Shown in pieces: positions 25,346-33,404 of a DNA stretch of 56,463 bases (the first letter of the stretch is position 1; each line of letters begins with the position of its first letter). A program made the position numbers and the translations under genes. The DNA is from Candidatus Nitrosocaldus schleperae (lineage in GTDB: Archaea; Thermoproteota; Nitrososphaeria; Nitrososphaerales; Nitrosocaldaceae). The notes below the pieces were generated by a model, which was not told where the DNA came from, did no database searches, and was given only the letters and a program-made list of their open reading frames with translations. The stretch covers positions 1-56,463 of the forward strand of contig JABXGR010000010.1 of assembly GCA_013538805.1 (NCBI GenBank), given 5' to 3'.

Positions 25346-27058
25346 ATGTGTATGAAGATGAATAGTAGCAATAACAAGGATGAGAAGAAGAGGGTAATAG
25401 TGACTAGTGCACTCCCATATGCTAATGGTGAGATCCATCTAGGGCATGTAGCATCAACCTACCTTCCAGCAGATATAATGACTAGGTACCTTAGGCTCAA
25501 GGGTTATGAGGCATACCATGTATGTGCTAGTGATGACTTTGGCACACCAATACTCATAAAGGCTGAGCAAGAAGGCAAGAGTCCAGAGGAGTATGTTAAG
25601 CATTGGCATGATAGGGATGAGCAAGACTTTAGAGCCTTTGGCATCTCATTCGATATATTCCATAGCACAAGTTCTAAGGAGAATGTTGAGTTCGTGCAGA
25701 GGTTCTTCCTTAGCCTCTACAGCAAAGGCTACATATACGAGAGGGAGGTTATTCAATACTACTGCCCATACGATAAGAAGTTCCTCCCAGATAGATATGT
25801 TATAGGAAGGTGCCCATACTGCAATGCAGATAACCAGTACTCAGATTCATGCGAGAGTTGTGGTAGAGTACCAGAGCAGATCCTTGAGCCCAAATGTGCT
25901 ATATGCAAGAGGGAACCTGTGAAGAGGGCTAGCATACACTACTTCTTTAGGTTATCTGCATTTGCTGATAGGCTCAAGGAATGGCTCAACACCAATGGTA
26001 ACCTACAGCAGGATGTTAAGAATTACGTACTTAGATGGATAGAGCAAGGGTTACAGGACTGGGATATAACTAGGGATATAACATGGGGTGTTAGGATCCC
26101 TATAGATGGTGAGGGTAAGGTACTCTATGGCTGGTTCGATAACCACCTATGCTACATATCAACTGCACTACTCCTAGCAAGGATGAACGGGCTTGTAGAT
26201 GATGATAATGCAAGGGATTTCTGGAACTCAAGCATAATATACCACTTCATAGGCAAGGATATAGTATATCATCACTACCTCTTCCTGCCTGCCATGAGGC
26301 TTGGTGATGGCAATTACAAACTCCCAGATTACATACCTACTAGAGGGCATCTAATGCTGCAAGGGCAGAAGATCTCAAAGAGCAGGAACTGGTACATAAG
26401 CCTTAGGGAGTTCATGAATGCATTCAACCCAGACTACCTTAGATTCTATCTAGCATTGATAACACCGTACAGCCAAGAGGATCTTAACTTTGATTGGGAT
26501 GAGTTTGCATCAAGGGTTAATACTGAGTTGATAGACAATATTGGTAACTTCATAAATAGAGCACTCAACCTTGCAAAGAGGTATGGTATAGCAAACAACC
26601 CAACTCAATACGATGATTCTGATAGAGAGAGCATAAGGGCTATAGAGCATATAGCGCAAGATGTTGGCTCACTAGTAGAGAGGAATGAGATAGATAAGGG
26701 TTTGAGGAGGATAGTTGCGTTTGCATCACACTTCAACCAGTACTTCCAGAGCAAGGAACCATGGGCAAAGGTTAAGAGTTCAAGCATGGATGATAAGGCA
26801 AGTGCATACAACTGCATATACATATCTGTTAATGCTGTAGCATCACTAGCAGTACTGCTAGAGCCATACATACCATTCTCTGCAGAGAGGATATGGGAGC
26901 AACTCAACATGCAAGGTTCTGTACATGAGCAGAGATGGGATGATGCATCAAGGCTAATGGTAAGAGAAGGGCATTCTGTTGGTGATGTAAAGCCATTGTT
27001 CAAGAAGATAACTAGAGAGGAGGTTGAGGCTCAGAAGAGCAGGTTGGGCAAGATATAG
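25346..27058 (+). CDS. metG: Methionyl-tRNA synthetase
   Basis: Charges tRNA-Met. It has 570 residues. The class I signatures are HLGH (31-34, in PYANGEIHLGH) and KISKS (342-346, in QGQKISKSRN). The connective domain contains zinc knuckles (CPYCNADNQYSDSCESCG and CAICKRE). WGVRIPIDGEGKVLYGWFD and an all-alpha anticodon domain follow. No C-terminal tRNA-binding EMAP-like domain is attached. ATGs at 25346, 25352 and 25358 are in frame; a TTTATTTAAC box at about 25325-25334 favours one of the later two. Confidence 0.96.
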   Translation: MCMKMNSSNNKDEKKRVIVTSALPYANGEIHLGHVASTYLPADIMTRYLRLKGYEAYHVCASDDFGTPILIKAEQEGKSPEEYVKHWHDRDEQDFRAFGISFDIFHSTSSKENVEFVQRFFLSLYSKGYIYEREVIQYYCPYDKKFLPDRYVIGRCPYCNADNQYSDSCESCGRVPEQILEPKCAICKREPVKRASIHYFFRLSAFADRLKEWLNTNGNLQQDVKNYVLRWIEQGLQDWDITRDITWGVRIPIDGEGKVLYGWFDNHLCYISTALLLARMNGLVDDDNARDFWNSSIIYHFIGKDIVYHHYLFLPAMRLGDGNYKLPDYIPTRGHLMLQGQKISKSRNWYISLREFMNAFNPDYLRFYLALITPYSQEDLNFDWDEFASRVNTELIDNIGNFINRALNLAKRYGIANNPTQYDDSDRESIRAIEHIAQDVGSLVERNEIDKGLRRIVAFASHFNQYFQSKEPWAKVKSSSMDDKASAYNCIYISVNAVASLAVLLEPYIPFSAERIWEQLNMQGSVHEQRWDDASRLMVREGHSVGDVKPLFKKITREEVEAQKSRLGKI

Positions 27059-27070
27059 CATGATAAGTTG

Positions 27071-27241
27071 TTAAGCATCTATTCCTAACCTTGTAGAGTC
27101 CTCATCATACACCTTATCTCTAATCATCCCTTTGATCCTCTCAAGATTAGCCTTATGCTCATCACTACCAACATGCTCATCAACTATTGCATCATCAATC
27201 TCAATATTGCATATGTTGCACTTCACAATCATAACCACCAT
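27071..27241 (-). CDS. 56-residue zinc-finger protein (U1/matrin-like)
   Basis: A very short gene, divergent from nadM. The product has a single finger, KCNICNIEIDDAIVDEHVGS then DEH (Cys-x2-Cys ... His-x5-His), followed by a charged helix KANLERIKGMIRDKVYDE. The His spacing is closer to U1/matrin-type RNA-associated fingers than to classical C2H2. AAATAAATAAA on the minus strand sits about 25 bases before ATG 27241, so it would be leaderless; ATG 27232 is an alternative. Codon use matches its neighbours. Function unknown, probably nucleic-acid contact. Confidence 0.65.
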   Translation of the reverse strand: MVVMIVKCNICNIEIDDAIVDEHVGSDEHKANLERIKGMIRDKVYDEDSTRLGIDA

Positions 27242-27258
27242 CAATCATCTAATGCAAC

Positions 27259-27270
27259 TTTTATTTATTT
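27259..27270. promoter_or_regulatory. Shared TATA element between the 56-aa gene and nadM
   Basis: The AT run TTTTATTTATTT lies about 25 bases from both flanking start codons (27241 minus, 27293 plus), so one symmetric element may serve two divergent leaderless genes. Confidence 0.45.
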
Positions 27271-27292
27271 CCAGTAGATAGTTAGTTGGTGT

Positions 27293-27838
27293 ATGGAGAG
27301 GGCTTTGATAATAGGAAGGTTCCAACCATTCCATAATGGGCATCTAATGCTTGCTAGAGATGTGCTCAAGGAGTGCGACGAACTTATAATAGCAGTAGCA
27401 AGTGCACAGTTCAACTATCTTGAGAAGGATCCGTTCACTGCTGGGGAGAGGGTATGGATGATACATGATGCTTTAAGGGATGAGCAGATAGATGGACTAA
27501 GCATGGTTGAGAGATGCTATATACTTGCTATACCAAACGATGAGAATAATGCTAGATGGTATGCGCATCTAAGATCTTATCTACCTCCATTCCATATCGT
27601 GTATACAGGGAACGAGTATGTTGCTATGCTCTTAAGCAGGGAAGGGATAAAGGTTAAGGCTCCAAGGTTATTCAAGAGGGATGAGTACAATGCAAGTAGG
27701 ATAAGAGCATTGATGCTTGAAGGTAAGGAGTGGAGGCATCTTGTGCCAAAAGCAGTTGCTAAGGTTATAGATGAGATAGATGGGGTTGAGAGGCTAAGGA
27801 TAATTGCTAGGGCTGAGAGCAAGCCTCAGGAATGGTAA
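27293..27838 (+). CDS. nadM: Nicotinamide-nucleotide adenylyltransferase
   Basis: Adenylates NMN or nicotinate mononucleotide to give NAD or its deamido form. It has 181 residues, the archaeal NadM size. The nucleotidyltransferase signature is GRFQPFHNGH (8-17), with KDPFTAGERVWMI near 45 and YNASRIRALML near 140, the position of the family's second phosphate-binding motif. It is the downstream partner of pncB at 21072. It is flanked on both sides by tiny zinc-protein genes. Confidence 0.93.
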   Translation: MERALIIGRFQPFHNGHLMLARDVLKECDELIIAVASAQFNYLEKDPFTAGERVWMIHDALRDEQIDGLSMVERCYILAIPNDENNARWYAHLRSYLPPFHIVYTGNEYVAMLLSREGIKVKAPRLFKRDEYNASRIRALMLEGKEWRHLVPKAVAKVIDEIDGVERLRIIARAESKPQEW

Positions 27839-27869
27839 ATGCTAATAATATGTTGATGTATAGATTGAT

Positions 27870-28007
27870 GTGGATAAGGCTAAAGGGGTTAGGGCATGTC
27901 CTATATGCTCTATATGCAATAGCAAGAAGTTCAGGATAGTTGCTAAATATGATGATGGTAGTATTATGCTTGAATGCTTAAGATGCTCAAATAGAATAAT
28001 TGTATGA
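27870..28007 (+). CDS. 45-residue zinc-ribbon protein
   Basis: A very short gene starting at GTG 27870, 31 bases after nadM. The product has ACPICSICNSKKFRIVAKYD and then LECLRCSNRIIV, two CxxC pairs that make a complete zinc ribbon and little else. TAATAATAT at 27843-27851 is about 23 bases upstream, giving a leaderless start. Its end overlaps the end of the convergent 150-residue gene by 21 bases. Such mini-ribbons are common in archaea; a role in transcription or RNA binding is guesswork. Confidence 0.6.
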   Translation: MDKAKGVRACPICSICNSKKFRIVAKYDDGSIMLECLRCSNRIIV

Positions 28008-28439
28008 TCTTAACTTATTTATCAGCGATTCATGGCAACTCATTGGTACAACCTTCTCTCTGTAAGTCTTGCGTGACTTTAGCAGTCTGGCAGTACTAGC
28101 ATCTATGCTAGTATAATGAAGCACTTTCGCTATCTTTGTATTACTATTATTACAGCGTTTGAAGATGAATTCTATTGTAGGTTCAAACTGTCTTATCTTC
28201 TGAGGAGATTTTGCTTTACTAGTAATTTCAACAAATATATAGAATGTGCTATCTATTACTATAACTGCATCACAATGGGGTTTGCTTATATCATTTAACT
28301 CTGGCTTGCTATTATAATCATATATATTATATTTAGTTATACCTGCTTGTGTGAGCATCTTCTTGCACATCTGCTTTACATGCTTATAATCAGAAGAATC
28401 AGGTTTCTCTAGTATATACACTATTGCATTCATACTCAT
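27987..28439 (-). CDS. Small protein paired with an AAA ATPase, possible PD-(D/E)XK nuclease
   Basis: A 150-residue protein I cannot place with certainty. After an N-terminal helix (HVKQMCKKMLTQAGI) it shows PHCDAVIVIDSTFYIFVEIT then SK: an acidic residue (D57), two strands and E71 with K75. This resembles the PD-(D/E)XK nuclease core, though Lys is two positions later than the canonical ExK. A basic segment follows (RLLKSRKTYREK). It overlaps the upstream ATPase gene by four bases (ATGA), so translation is coupled. The region is by eye more AT-rich than its neighbours. The pair could be an effector/sensor defence module. Confidence 0.6.
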   Translation of the reverse strand: MSMNAIVYILEKPDSSDYKHVKQMCKKMLTQAGITKYNIYDYNSKPELNDISKPHCDAVIVIDSTFYIFVEITSKAKSPQKIRQFEPTIEFIFKRCNNSNTKIAKVLHYTSIDASTARLLKSRKTYREKVVPMSCHESLINKLRSYNYSI

Positions 28440-29812
28440 ATATCAGTTATATGACTTATCCTTGCATGTGTCTCACCCATAGCTAATGCTACTTGCGTTA
28501 GATCTTCTTGTGGTATCCCTTCATCTTCTGTTACATTCAATTCCATTGTCGTGTAACCATGTAGTTGATCATCGTATTTGAAAAGATAAGCACTTAGATG
28601 GTCCATGGGCAGATACTCATCATCCATATAACCTAACTCTCTTCTCTTATCTTTACTAACCTTGTTTAATCGCATCAATATGTTAAACTCTTCCAGCAGA
28701 ATATCGCTATGAGTTGTGATAAGCACTCTAACACCACTCCTAGCAAGCATTGCTAATAATCTTGCAACCTTCCTCTGCAACTCAGGATGGAGGTGTGATT
28801 CAGGTTCTTCAAGTATTAGTATACTGTTAGGTATTACTACGTATTTGAGGTAGAGAGCAAGAGGAGCAAGTTCTGCTATGCCAGATGCAGCCTTTACAAT
28901 CGGTAATGTTAGATCAAACTTCTTATCTCTATATACAAACTCTGTAATTACGCCCTTTTTATCCATAACATTAATATCTATACTGCCTTCAAGTATCTGA
29001 GTATCAAGGAAGTCTATTATTCTTTGAAATTCTTTAGGTCTCCTATAGTTACCATAATACTTATTTGGTAGTAGTATTAATTGTGCAAGGAAATCTGCTG
29101 ATACTCCTGTAAGTCGTGGCATCTCTATAGATGATATTGATAGCTTTGCAGCAGATTCTATTATTGCACTTGCAACAGCTCTATATGCTTGTAATAATCC
29201 AGAACGTGATGCAGGCATATAGTTAATTGGATATGATACCAGTAGTTCATTACGTAGTATGTATTCTATCGTGACGGCCTTCTCTTCCCTAGGAATTCTA
29301 CCAGGTTTTATTATATCTTTTATTACATCGTTCAAAATATTAATAAGATCTTCCTTGGTTGGTAACTTCTCTATTCTTATCTTGTGACTACTTCCGATGC
29401 TTATCCTGTAATTAATTATCGATGTTGATACACCTATATTTACTCTCTTCGTGTTAGTATTTATTATGGAAGATATATCGCCAAATACCCCTACAAGACC
29501 CTTGTATATATCATCTTTAATAATGTTATTCAATACAGCGTACATATAATTATAGTAATCGTTTTTTGTTCTTAACTTCTTAAACCTTTTATGATTAATG
29601 GTCCTTAAATTATAAAAGTATTCTGTTGATCTACCTATCCCCTTGTACAATGCATATAGAAGCATAGCAGTATATGACTTGCCAGAGCCATTTGGCCCTA
29701 TGAAGACCGTTAAGGGTTTTATCTCAACGCTGCCTCTAACAAGAGGGCCCAAGCCTTCAAACTCAAGCCTAATATTACCTTTGCTTATAGTTCTAGCAGC
29801 CTTTACAGCCAC
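28436..29812 (-). CDS. AAA-type ATPase, OLD/DUF3696-like, in a two-gene unit
   Basis: A 458-residue P-loop ATPase of the SMC/OLD-like class. Walker A is FIGPNGSGKSYTAM (G39-S46), the mid-protein landmark PASRSGLLQAYRA is near residue 207, the Walker B block is SILILEEPESHLHPELQRK (catalytic Glu about 336), and the H-loop is VLITTHSDILLEE. The central 200 residues are variable and Ile/Asn/Lys-rich. There is no Toprim domain in the protein. Similar single ATPases occur in anti-phage systems with a separate effector, here the overlapping 150-residue gene. The start is GTG 29812; AATTTAAGT lies about 25 bases upstream. Confidence 0.85.
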   Translation of the reverse strand: MAVKAARTISKGNIRLEFEGLGPLVRGSVEIKPLTVFIGPNGSGKSYTAMLLYALYKGIGRSTEYFYNLRTINHKRFKKLRTKNDYYNYMYAVLNNIIKDDIYKGLVGVFGDISSIINTNTKRVNIGVSTSIINYRISIGSSHKIRIEKLPTKEDLINILNDVIKDIIKPGRIPREEKAVTIEYILRNELLVSYPINYMPASRSGLLQAYRAVASAIIESAAKLSISSIEMPRLTGVSADFLAQLILLPNKYYGNYRRPKEFQRIIDFLDTQILEGSIDINVMDKKGVITEFVYRDKKFDLTLPIVKAASGIAELAPLALYLKYVVIPNSILILEEPESHLHPELQRKVARLLAMLARSGVRVLITTHSDILLEEFNILMRLNKVSKDKRRELGYMDDEYLPMDHLSAYLFKYDDQLHGYTTMELNVTEDEGIPQEDLTQVALAMGETHARISHITDI

Positions 29813-29918
29813 AGCATAATTTGCCTACCCTTACTTAAATTCATTTATATTGTTGCTTATATATTAGCAGGGAAATCTGCTATAGGCAATTGGTATTAAT
29901 AGGCTCTACTTCTATGCT

Positions 29919-30956
29919 ATGGCTATGGCAATGGCTACAAGTAAAGCAACACAATCAAGCAAGGAAGCAAGGCAATGGATGGATGATCAAGTCACCCTAG
30001 AGCCTATAAGGAATGAGACTGTAGCAGTGCTAGGCTATGGGATACAAGGCAATGCACAAGCAAACAACCTTAGAGATTCAGGCATAAGGGTGATTGTAGG
30101 GTTAAGGAAGGGCAAGAGTTATGAGCAGGCAGTGAAGGATGGACATGATGTAAGATCTGTTAGCGAGGCTGTCAAGGCTGCAGATATTATAATGGTCCTC
30201 ATCCCAGATATGGAGCAGGCTAGAGTATACAAGGAGGAGATAGAACCTTATCTGAAGGATGGGAAGGCTTTATGCTTTGCACATGGTGCTGCAATACACT
30301 GGAGATGGATTGTGCCTCCAAAGAGCGTTGATGTCTTCATGGTTGCACCAAAGGCACCAGGGCAGAGGCTAAGAGAGCTCTACCTTGAGAACTTTGGTAC
30401 CCCAGCACTTGTAGCAGTTGAGCAGGATGCAACTGGTAGGGCATGGGATAGATGCTTGGCTATAGCAAAGGGTATAGGATGCACAAGAGCAGGGGTTATA
30501 GAGACTACATTCAAGGAGGAGGTTGAGACTGACTGGTTTGGTGAGCAGGTTAACCTCTGTGGAGGTGCACACTCCCTCATACTTGCTGCATTCGAGACAC
30601 TGGTAGAGGCAGGTTACAGGCCAGAGGTGGCATACTTTGAGTGCTTGCATGAACTCAAACTCATAGTTGATCTCATCCAGAGGTATGGGATAACTGGGAT
30701 GTATGCTAGGGTAAGCGAGACAGCAAGGTATGGAGGTTTGACCAGGGGACCTTACGTTATAGATGCTAGCGTAAAGGCAAGGATGAAGGAAGTGTTAAAG
30801 GATATACAGGAAGGAAGGTTTGCTGAGGAGTGGGTTAGCATATACAAGAAGGAGGGCAAGAATGCATTTGAGAAGTACATTAAAGCATTAGATGAGCATG
30901 AGATTGAGAAGGTTGGGAAGAGGATAAGGTCAATGATATGGAGAGAAAACACCTAA
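29919..30956 (+). CDS. ilvC: Ketol-acid reductoisomerase
   Basis: The second step of valine/isoleucine synthesis: isomerisation and NAD(P)H reduction of acetolactate. It has 345 residues, the short class I form. The Rossmann motif is VLGYGIQGNAQANNLRDSG (residues 38-56). FAHGAAIHWRWIVPPKSVDV is near 125 and VAPKAPGQRLR near 148. Metal ligands are in TTFKEEVETDWFGEQ and YFECLHELKLIVDL, and YARVSETARYGG is near 267. The start has three closely spaced ATGs (29919, 29925, 29931); TATTAATAG at 29893-29901 favours a leaderless start at one of them. No other ilv gene is in the window. Confidence 0.97.
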   Translation: MAMAMATSKATQSSKEARQWMDDQVTLEPIRNETVAVLGYGIQGNAQANNLRDSGIRVIVGLRKGKSYEQAVKDGHDVRSVSEAVKAADIIMVLIPDMEQARVYKEEIEPYLKDGKALCFAHGAAIHWRWIVPPKSVDVFMVAPKAPGQRLRELYLENFGTPALVAVEQDATGRAWDRCLAIAKGIGCTRAGVIETTFKEEVETDWFGEQVNLCGGAHSLILAAFETLVEAGYRPEVAYFECLHELKLIVDLIQRYGITGMYARVSETARYGGLTRGPYVIDASVKARMKEVLKDIQEGRFAEEWVSIYKKEGKNAFEKYIKALDEHEIEKVGKRIRSMIWRENT

Positions 30957-30973
30957 TCTATCATCCTTATCAT

Positions 30974-31213
30974 TTATTTTATCTTCCTTAGCAGATTCTT
31001 TGGTACATCTAAATCCACTACAGGTTGTGAGTTTATTACATATATTGGCTCGCCAAACAGATCATATTTGGATGATCTCTTTATTGATGTTATTATGAGT
31101 TTAATCTTTAACGTTGCTCCATTATCTAAACTGTAAGTATTCCAGTTATCTATAAGAGGCTTGCTTATACTTACATCACTAACATAATCTAACAGCTCTG
31201 AAGGATCTGGCAA
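30974..31213 (-). CDS. Small single-domain protein, relative of the one at 46098
   Basis: A 79-residue protein, TTG start at 31213. The core reads YSLDNGATLKIKLIITSIKR, then KYDLFGEPIYVINSQPVVDL and a basic end (PKNLLRKIK). The same pattern (DG..lK.k.vi..i...yG.P.Y.v) appears twice in the 148-residue protein at 46098-46544. It looks like a small all-beta archaeal family that sits near toxin-antitoxin or mobile genes; function unknown. It lies 17 bases from the end of ilvC on the opposite strand. Confidence 0.55.
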   Translation of the reverse strand: MPDPSELLDYVSDVSISKPLIDNWNTYSLDNGATLKIKLIITSIKRSSKYDLFGEPIYVINSQPVVDLDVPKNLLRKIK

Positions 31214-31419
31214 TGGTATAGTAGGGTAGGAGTACCTTTGAGTTCTTTAGGTGCACGAACTACAAAGAGTGTTGTATGAGTGCTGGTATATTGGTTTACC
31301 TAAATCATATACTTGCTAATGTTAAGTACGTTAAGCAATACTAGTCTAGCATGCAATCTACTCCTATGAGAGTTAATTACATGGTTAGTTTAATACAAAG
31401 TTATATAACCTGCTGGCAC

Positions 31420-31873
31420 GCTTATTATCTCATGCACCTATCATCTCTCACTTGCTTTGCATTGATTATTGCATCGGATGCATCACATTCGGTTATATTT
31501 GTCCTCAGATTAATCAGCATCATTCCTCGTATTGCAAAGGTCCTTCAGTATATTAACAGTAGTGAGTGATCAATCCTATCCTTACTTATAGTCGAGGAAG
31601 CACTGTGCCTTACTCTCAAAGAAATGTACTATAATATGATCTACTTATTACTATCTCAACAAGTCAATTGGAGTAAATCATGAAATATCATTAATTAGTA
31701 CATCCTCTATTCTGCTCTCCTTGTCTGCAATATTGCATAATTAATTCCATACTCTGAATCTCTTATCGGTATTTTTATCTTCATATACTATCTTCAGCGT
31801 TCCATCTTCAACATCCTTGCTTACCCTAATCTCTATACCTTCAGTTCACCTCTTCTAGCCTCTTCTCAACCTA
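31420..31873 (-). pseudogene. Decayed gene of unknown identity
   Basis: Read on the minus strand, this stretch yields coding-like peptides in alternating frames: VEKRLEEVN (31873 side), then EGIEIRVSKDVEDGTLKIVY and EDKNTDKRFRVWN ending at 31741, then CNIADKESRIEDVLINDIS, IIVHFFESKAQCFLDYK and TECDASDAIINAKQVRDDR, separated by stops and shifts. The codons resemble those of intact neighbours. I cannot name the original protein. The flanks (31214-31419 and 31874-31987) show no gene. Confidence 0.4.
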
Positions 31874-31987
31874 TGTAATATATCTTGCTATCACTTAATT
31901 TAGATGCCTCTCCTTTACAGGAAGAAAAATATCTAATCTGGGATATTATATTATATTTGGTAGATCCTCTTCACAACTGCTAGAACT

Positions 31988-32191
31988 TTATGTGCTAGAA
32001 AACATTGCCTTGAACCTACTCCATAGAGATCTGAACTCCTCTTCGCTTATCCTATCATCGTAAAGTGCATCATCAAGTGTATCTATGAACTGCCTCACTG
32101 TATGCAGCCTTCTCTTGAATGTATAGTATGAGTAGATGCCAACTACTCCACCTATTATAGGGGATATGTATGTAAGTAGGGTATCAATCAT
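31988..32191 (-). CDS. Small membrane protein with a SHOCT-like tail
   Basis: A 67-residue protein: one N-terminal membrane helix (TYISPIIGGVVGIYSYYTF), basic residues KRR, then a helical tail DDALYDDRISEEEFRSLWSR whose acidic short-helix pattern resembles SHOCT-type oligomerisation motifs. ATG 32191, with TTTATAG on the minus strand about 26 bases upstream. Function unknown. Confidence 0.6.
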   Translation of the reverse strand: MIDTLLTYISPIIGGVVGIYSYYTFKRRLHTVRQFIDTLDDALYDDRISEEEFRSLWSRFKAMFSST

Positions 32192-32322
32192 ACCATATCT
32201 TCACCATCCTACTATAAATCAAGTAATGTTAATAATCAATACAGATATAGCAGCAGTAAGAGTAGCAATAGTAGTAGATTGATGTATATAGCATCTAACT
32301 TAAGAGGTTTATAAAAGAGCCA

Positions 32323-32754
32323 TCACTTATTCGATCTCTTCTTCTTCTCTACCTCTCCCCTAATGAACTCTATTATCCTGCTTAAAGGTGTGCCAGGGCC
32401 GAAGTTTCCCAATATACCTTCCTTCTCAAGCAGTGGCTTATCCTGCTCTGGTATTATGCCTCCTCCTACAAGCAGTATATCATCCCTACCCTTCTCCCTT
32501 AGCAGTCTTGCAACCCTTGGGAATAGCGTTAGATGTGCTCCATTCAAGAGGCTCATTGCTACAGCATCCACATCCTCATCTATTGCCATCTTCACTACCT
32601 GCTCTGGAGTGCAGAATAAGCCTGAGTATATAACCTCCATACCAGCATCCCTGAACGCTCTAGCAAGCACTAAAGCACCTCTATCATGCCCATCAAGCCC
32701 TAGTTTTGCTACAAGTATCCTTATAGGCCTCTTCTCTTGCTCCTGTTTCTGCAT
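32323..32754 (-). CDS. mcmA2: Methylmalonyl-CoA mutase, B12-binding (small) subunit
   Basis: The cobalamin-binding subunit of methylmalonyl-CoA mutase, 143 residues, as in archaea with split mutase. The B12 motif DGHDRG (D21, H23, G26) supplies the cobalt-ligand His; SLLNGAH and VGGGIIPEQD line the nucleotide tail, and GTPLSRIIEFI ends the fold. The large catalytic subunit is not in the window. In ammonia-oxidising Thaumarchaeota this enzyme serves the 3-hydroxypropionate/4-hydroxybutyrate carbon-fixation cycle, and elsewhere propionate metabolism; which applies here cannot be decided. The end is basic (EKKKRSNK). Confidence 0.92.
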   Translation of the reverse strand: MQKQEQEKRPIRILVAKLGLDGHDRGALVLARAFRDAGMEVIYSGLFCTPEQVVKMAIDEDVDAVAMSLLNGAHLTLFPRVARLLREKGRDDILLVGGGIIPEQDKPLLEKEGILGNFGPGTPLSRIIEFIRGEVEKKKRSNK

Positions 32755-32775
32755 AGATATAGCAGAGGCTAGATG

Positions 32776-32783
32776 ATATATAT
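32776..32783 (-). promoter_or_regulatory. TATA box of the mutase small subunit
   Basis: ATATATAT is centred 25-26 bases before ATG 32754 on the minus strand, indicating a leaderless transcript. Confidence 0.55.
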
Positions 32784-32856
32784 CTCTTTATTAACATGGA
32801 AGCTTATCTATGCTGTTAATGAATAAACTTAAATCATTAATGCCTGTAATATTATT

Positions 32857-33195
32857 ATGCTCTACCTTGTGATAGATAAGGTAAGGATAAACTTTGAGCC
32901 GACAGATGTCTCGCTAGCACAGTTGAAGATGCTTGCACAGACATTCAAGATGTACGAGGATTACAAGGCTGCAGGGAAGTTGAAGGCTGCATATGCATTT
33001 GCTGATACGCCTGGGGGAATAAGTATATGGGATGTTGAGAGCAACGAGGAGTTGCAGAGGATACTCTTCCTCCTTCCAAGCATGCCAGTAGTGGATAGAG
33101 AGGTTAAGCCATTAACCAGTATGGAGAGTGTAAGCAGTATAGTGCATGAGTTAGCAGAGATAGTTAAGAGCATGCCAAGTAAGCCTAGTGTATAG
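32857..33195 (+). CDS. Muconolactone-isomerase-like small protein
   Basis: A 112-residue protein with the ferredoxin-like dimeric alpha/beta fold of muconolactone delta-isomerase and YciI-like relatives. LKAAYAFADTPGGISIWDVE followed by SNEELQRILFLLPSMPVVDR and EVKPL is the family core. Many archaeal members are not catabolic and have no assigned reaction. ATG 32857 has an ACTTAAATCA box about 26 bases upstream, and a hairpin with a T run follows the stop, so it looks like a single-gene transcript. Confidence 0.72.
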   Translation: MLYLVIDKVRINFEPTDVSLAQLKMLAQTFKMYEDYKAAGKLKAAYAFADTPGGISIWDVESNEELQRILFLLPSMPVVDREVKPLTSMESVSSIVHELAEIVKSMPSKPSV

Positions 33196-33196
33196 A

Positions 33197-33219
33197 GTTG
33201 TATAGCATACAACTTTTTT
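33197..33219 (+). terminator. Hairpin plus T-run terminator
   Basis: GTTGTAT-AGC-ATACAAC is a perfect 7-base stem with a 3-base loop, followed directly by six T. It begins one base after the TAG of the preceding gene. The T run alone would suffice for archaeal termination; the perfect stem is unusual here. Confidence 0.6.
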
Positions 33220-33404
33220 ATATAAAACAAGCAAATACTCTAGAGTATAGGAATCATCATCACATACTACTATCCCTACCTATCTTTATTAGAAAAAGAA
33301 CGATCAAATATGTGTTAATTCAGGTTTCCTACCTTACTTTGCTTTCATGAATAAGCAAGCCTGTGGCACATCTTCAAATGCTAAACGCTCATAAGCCATA
33401 TATC

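Noticed and set aside
31351-31569. 72-residue plus-strand open frame
   Set aside because: Cys/Leu/Ile-rich composition of an antisense shadow; coding-like peptides are on the minus strand.
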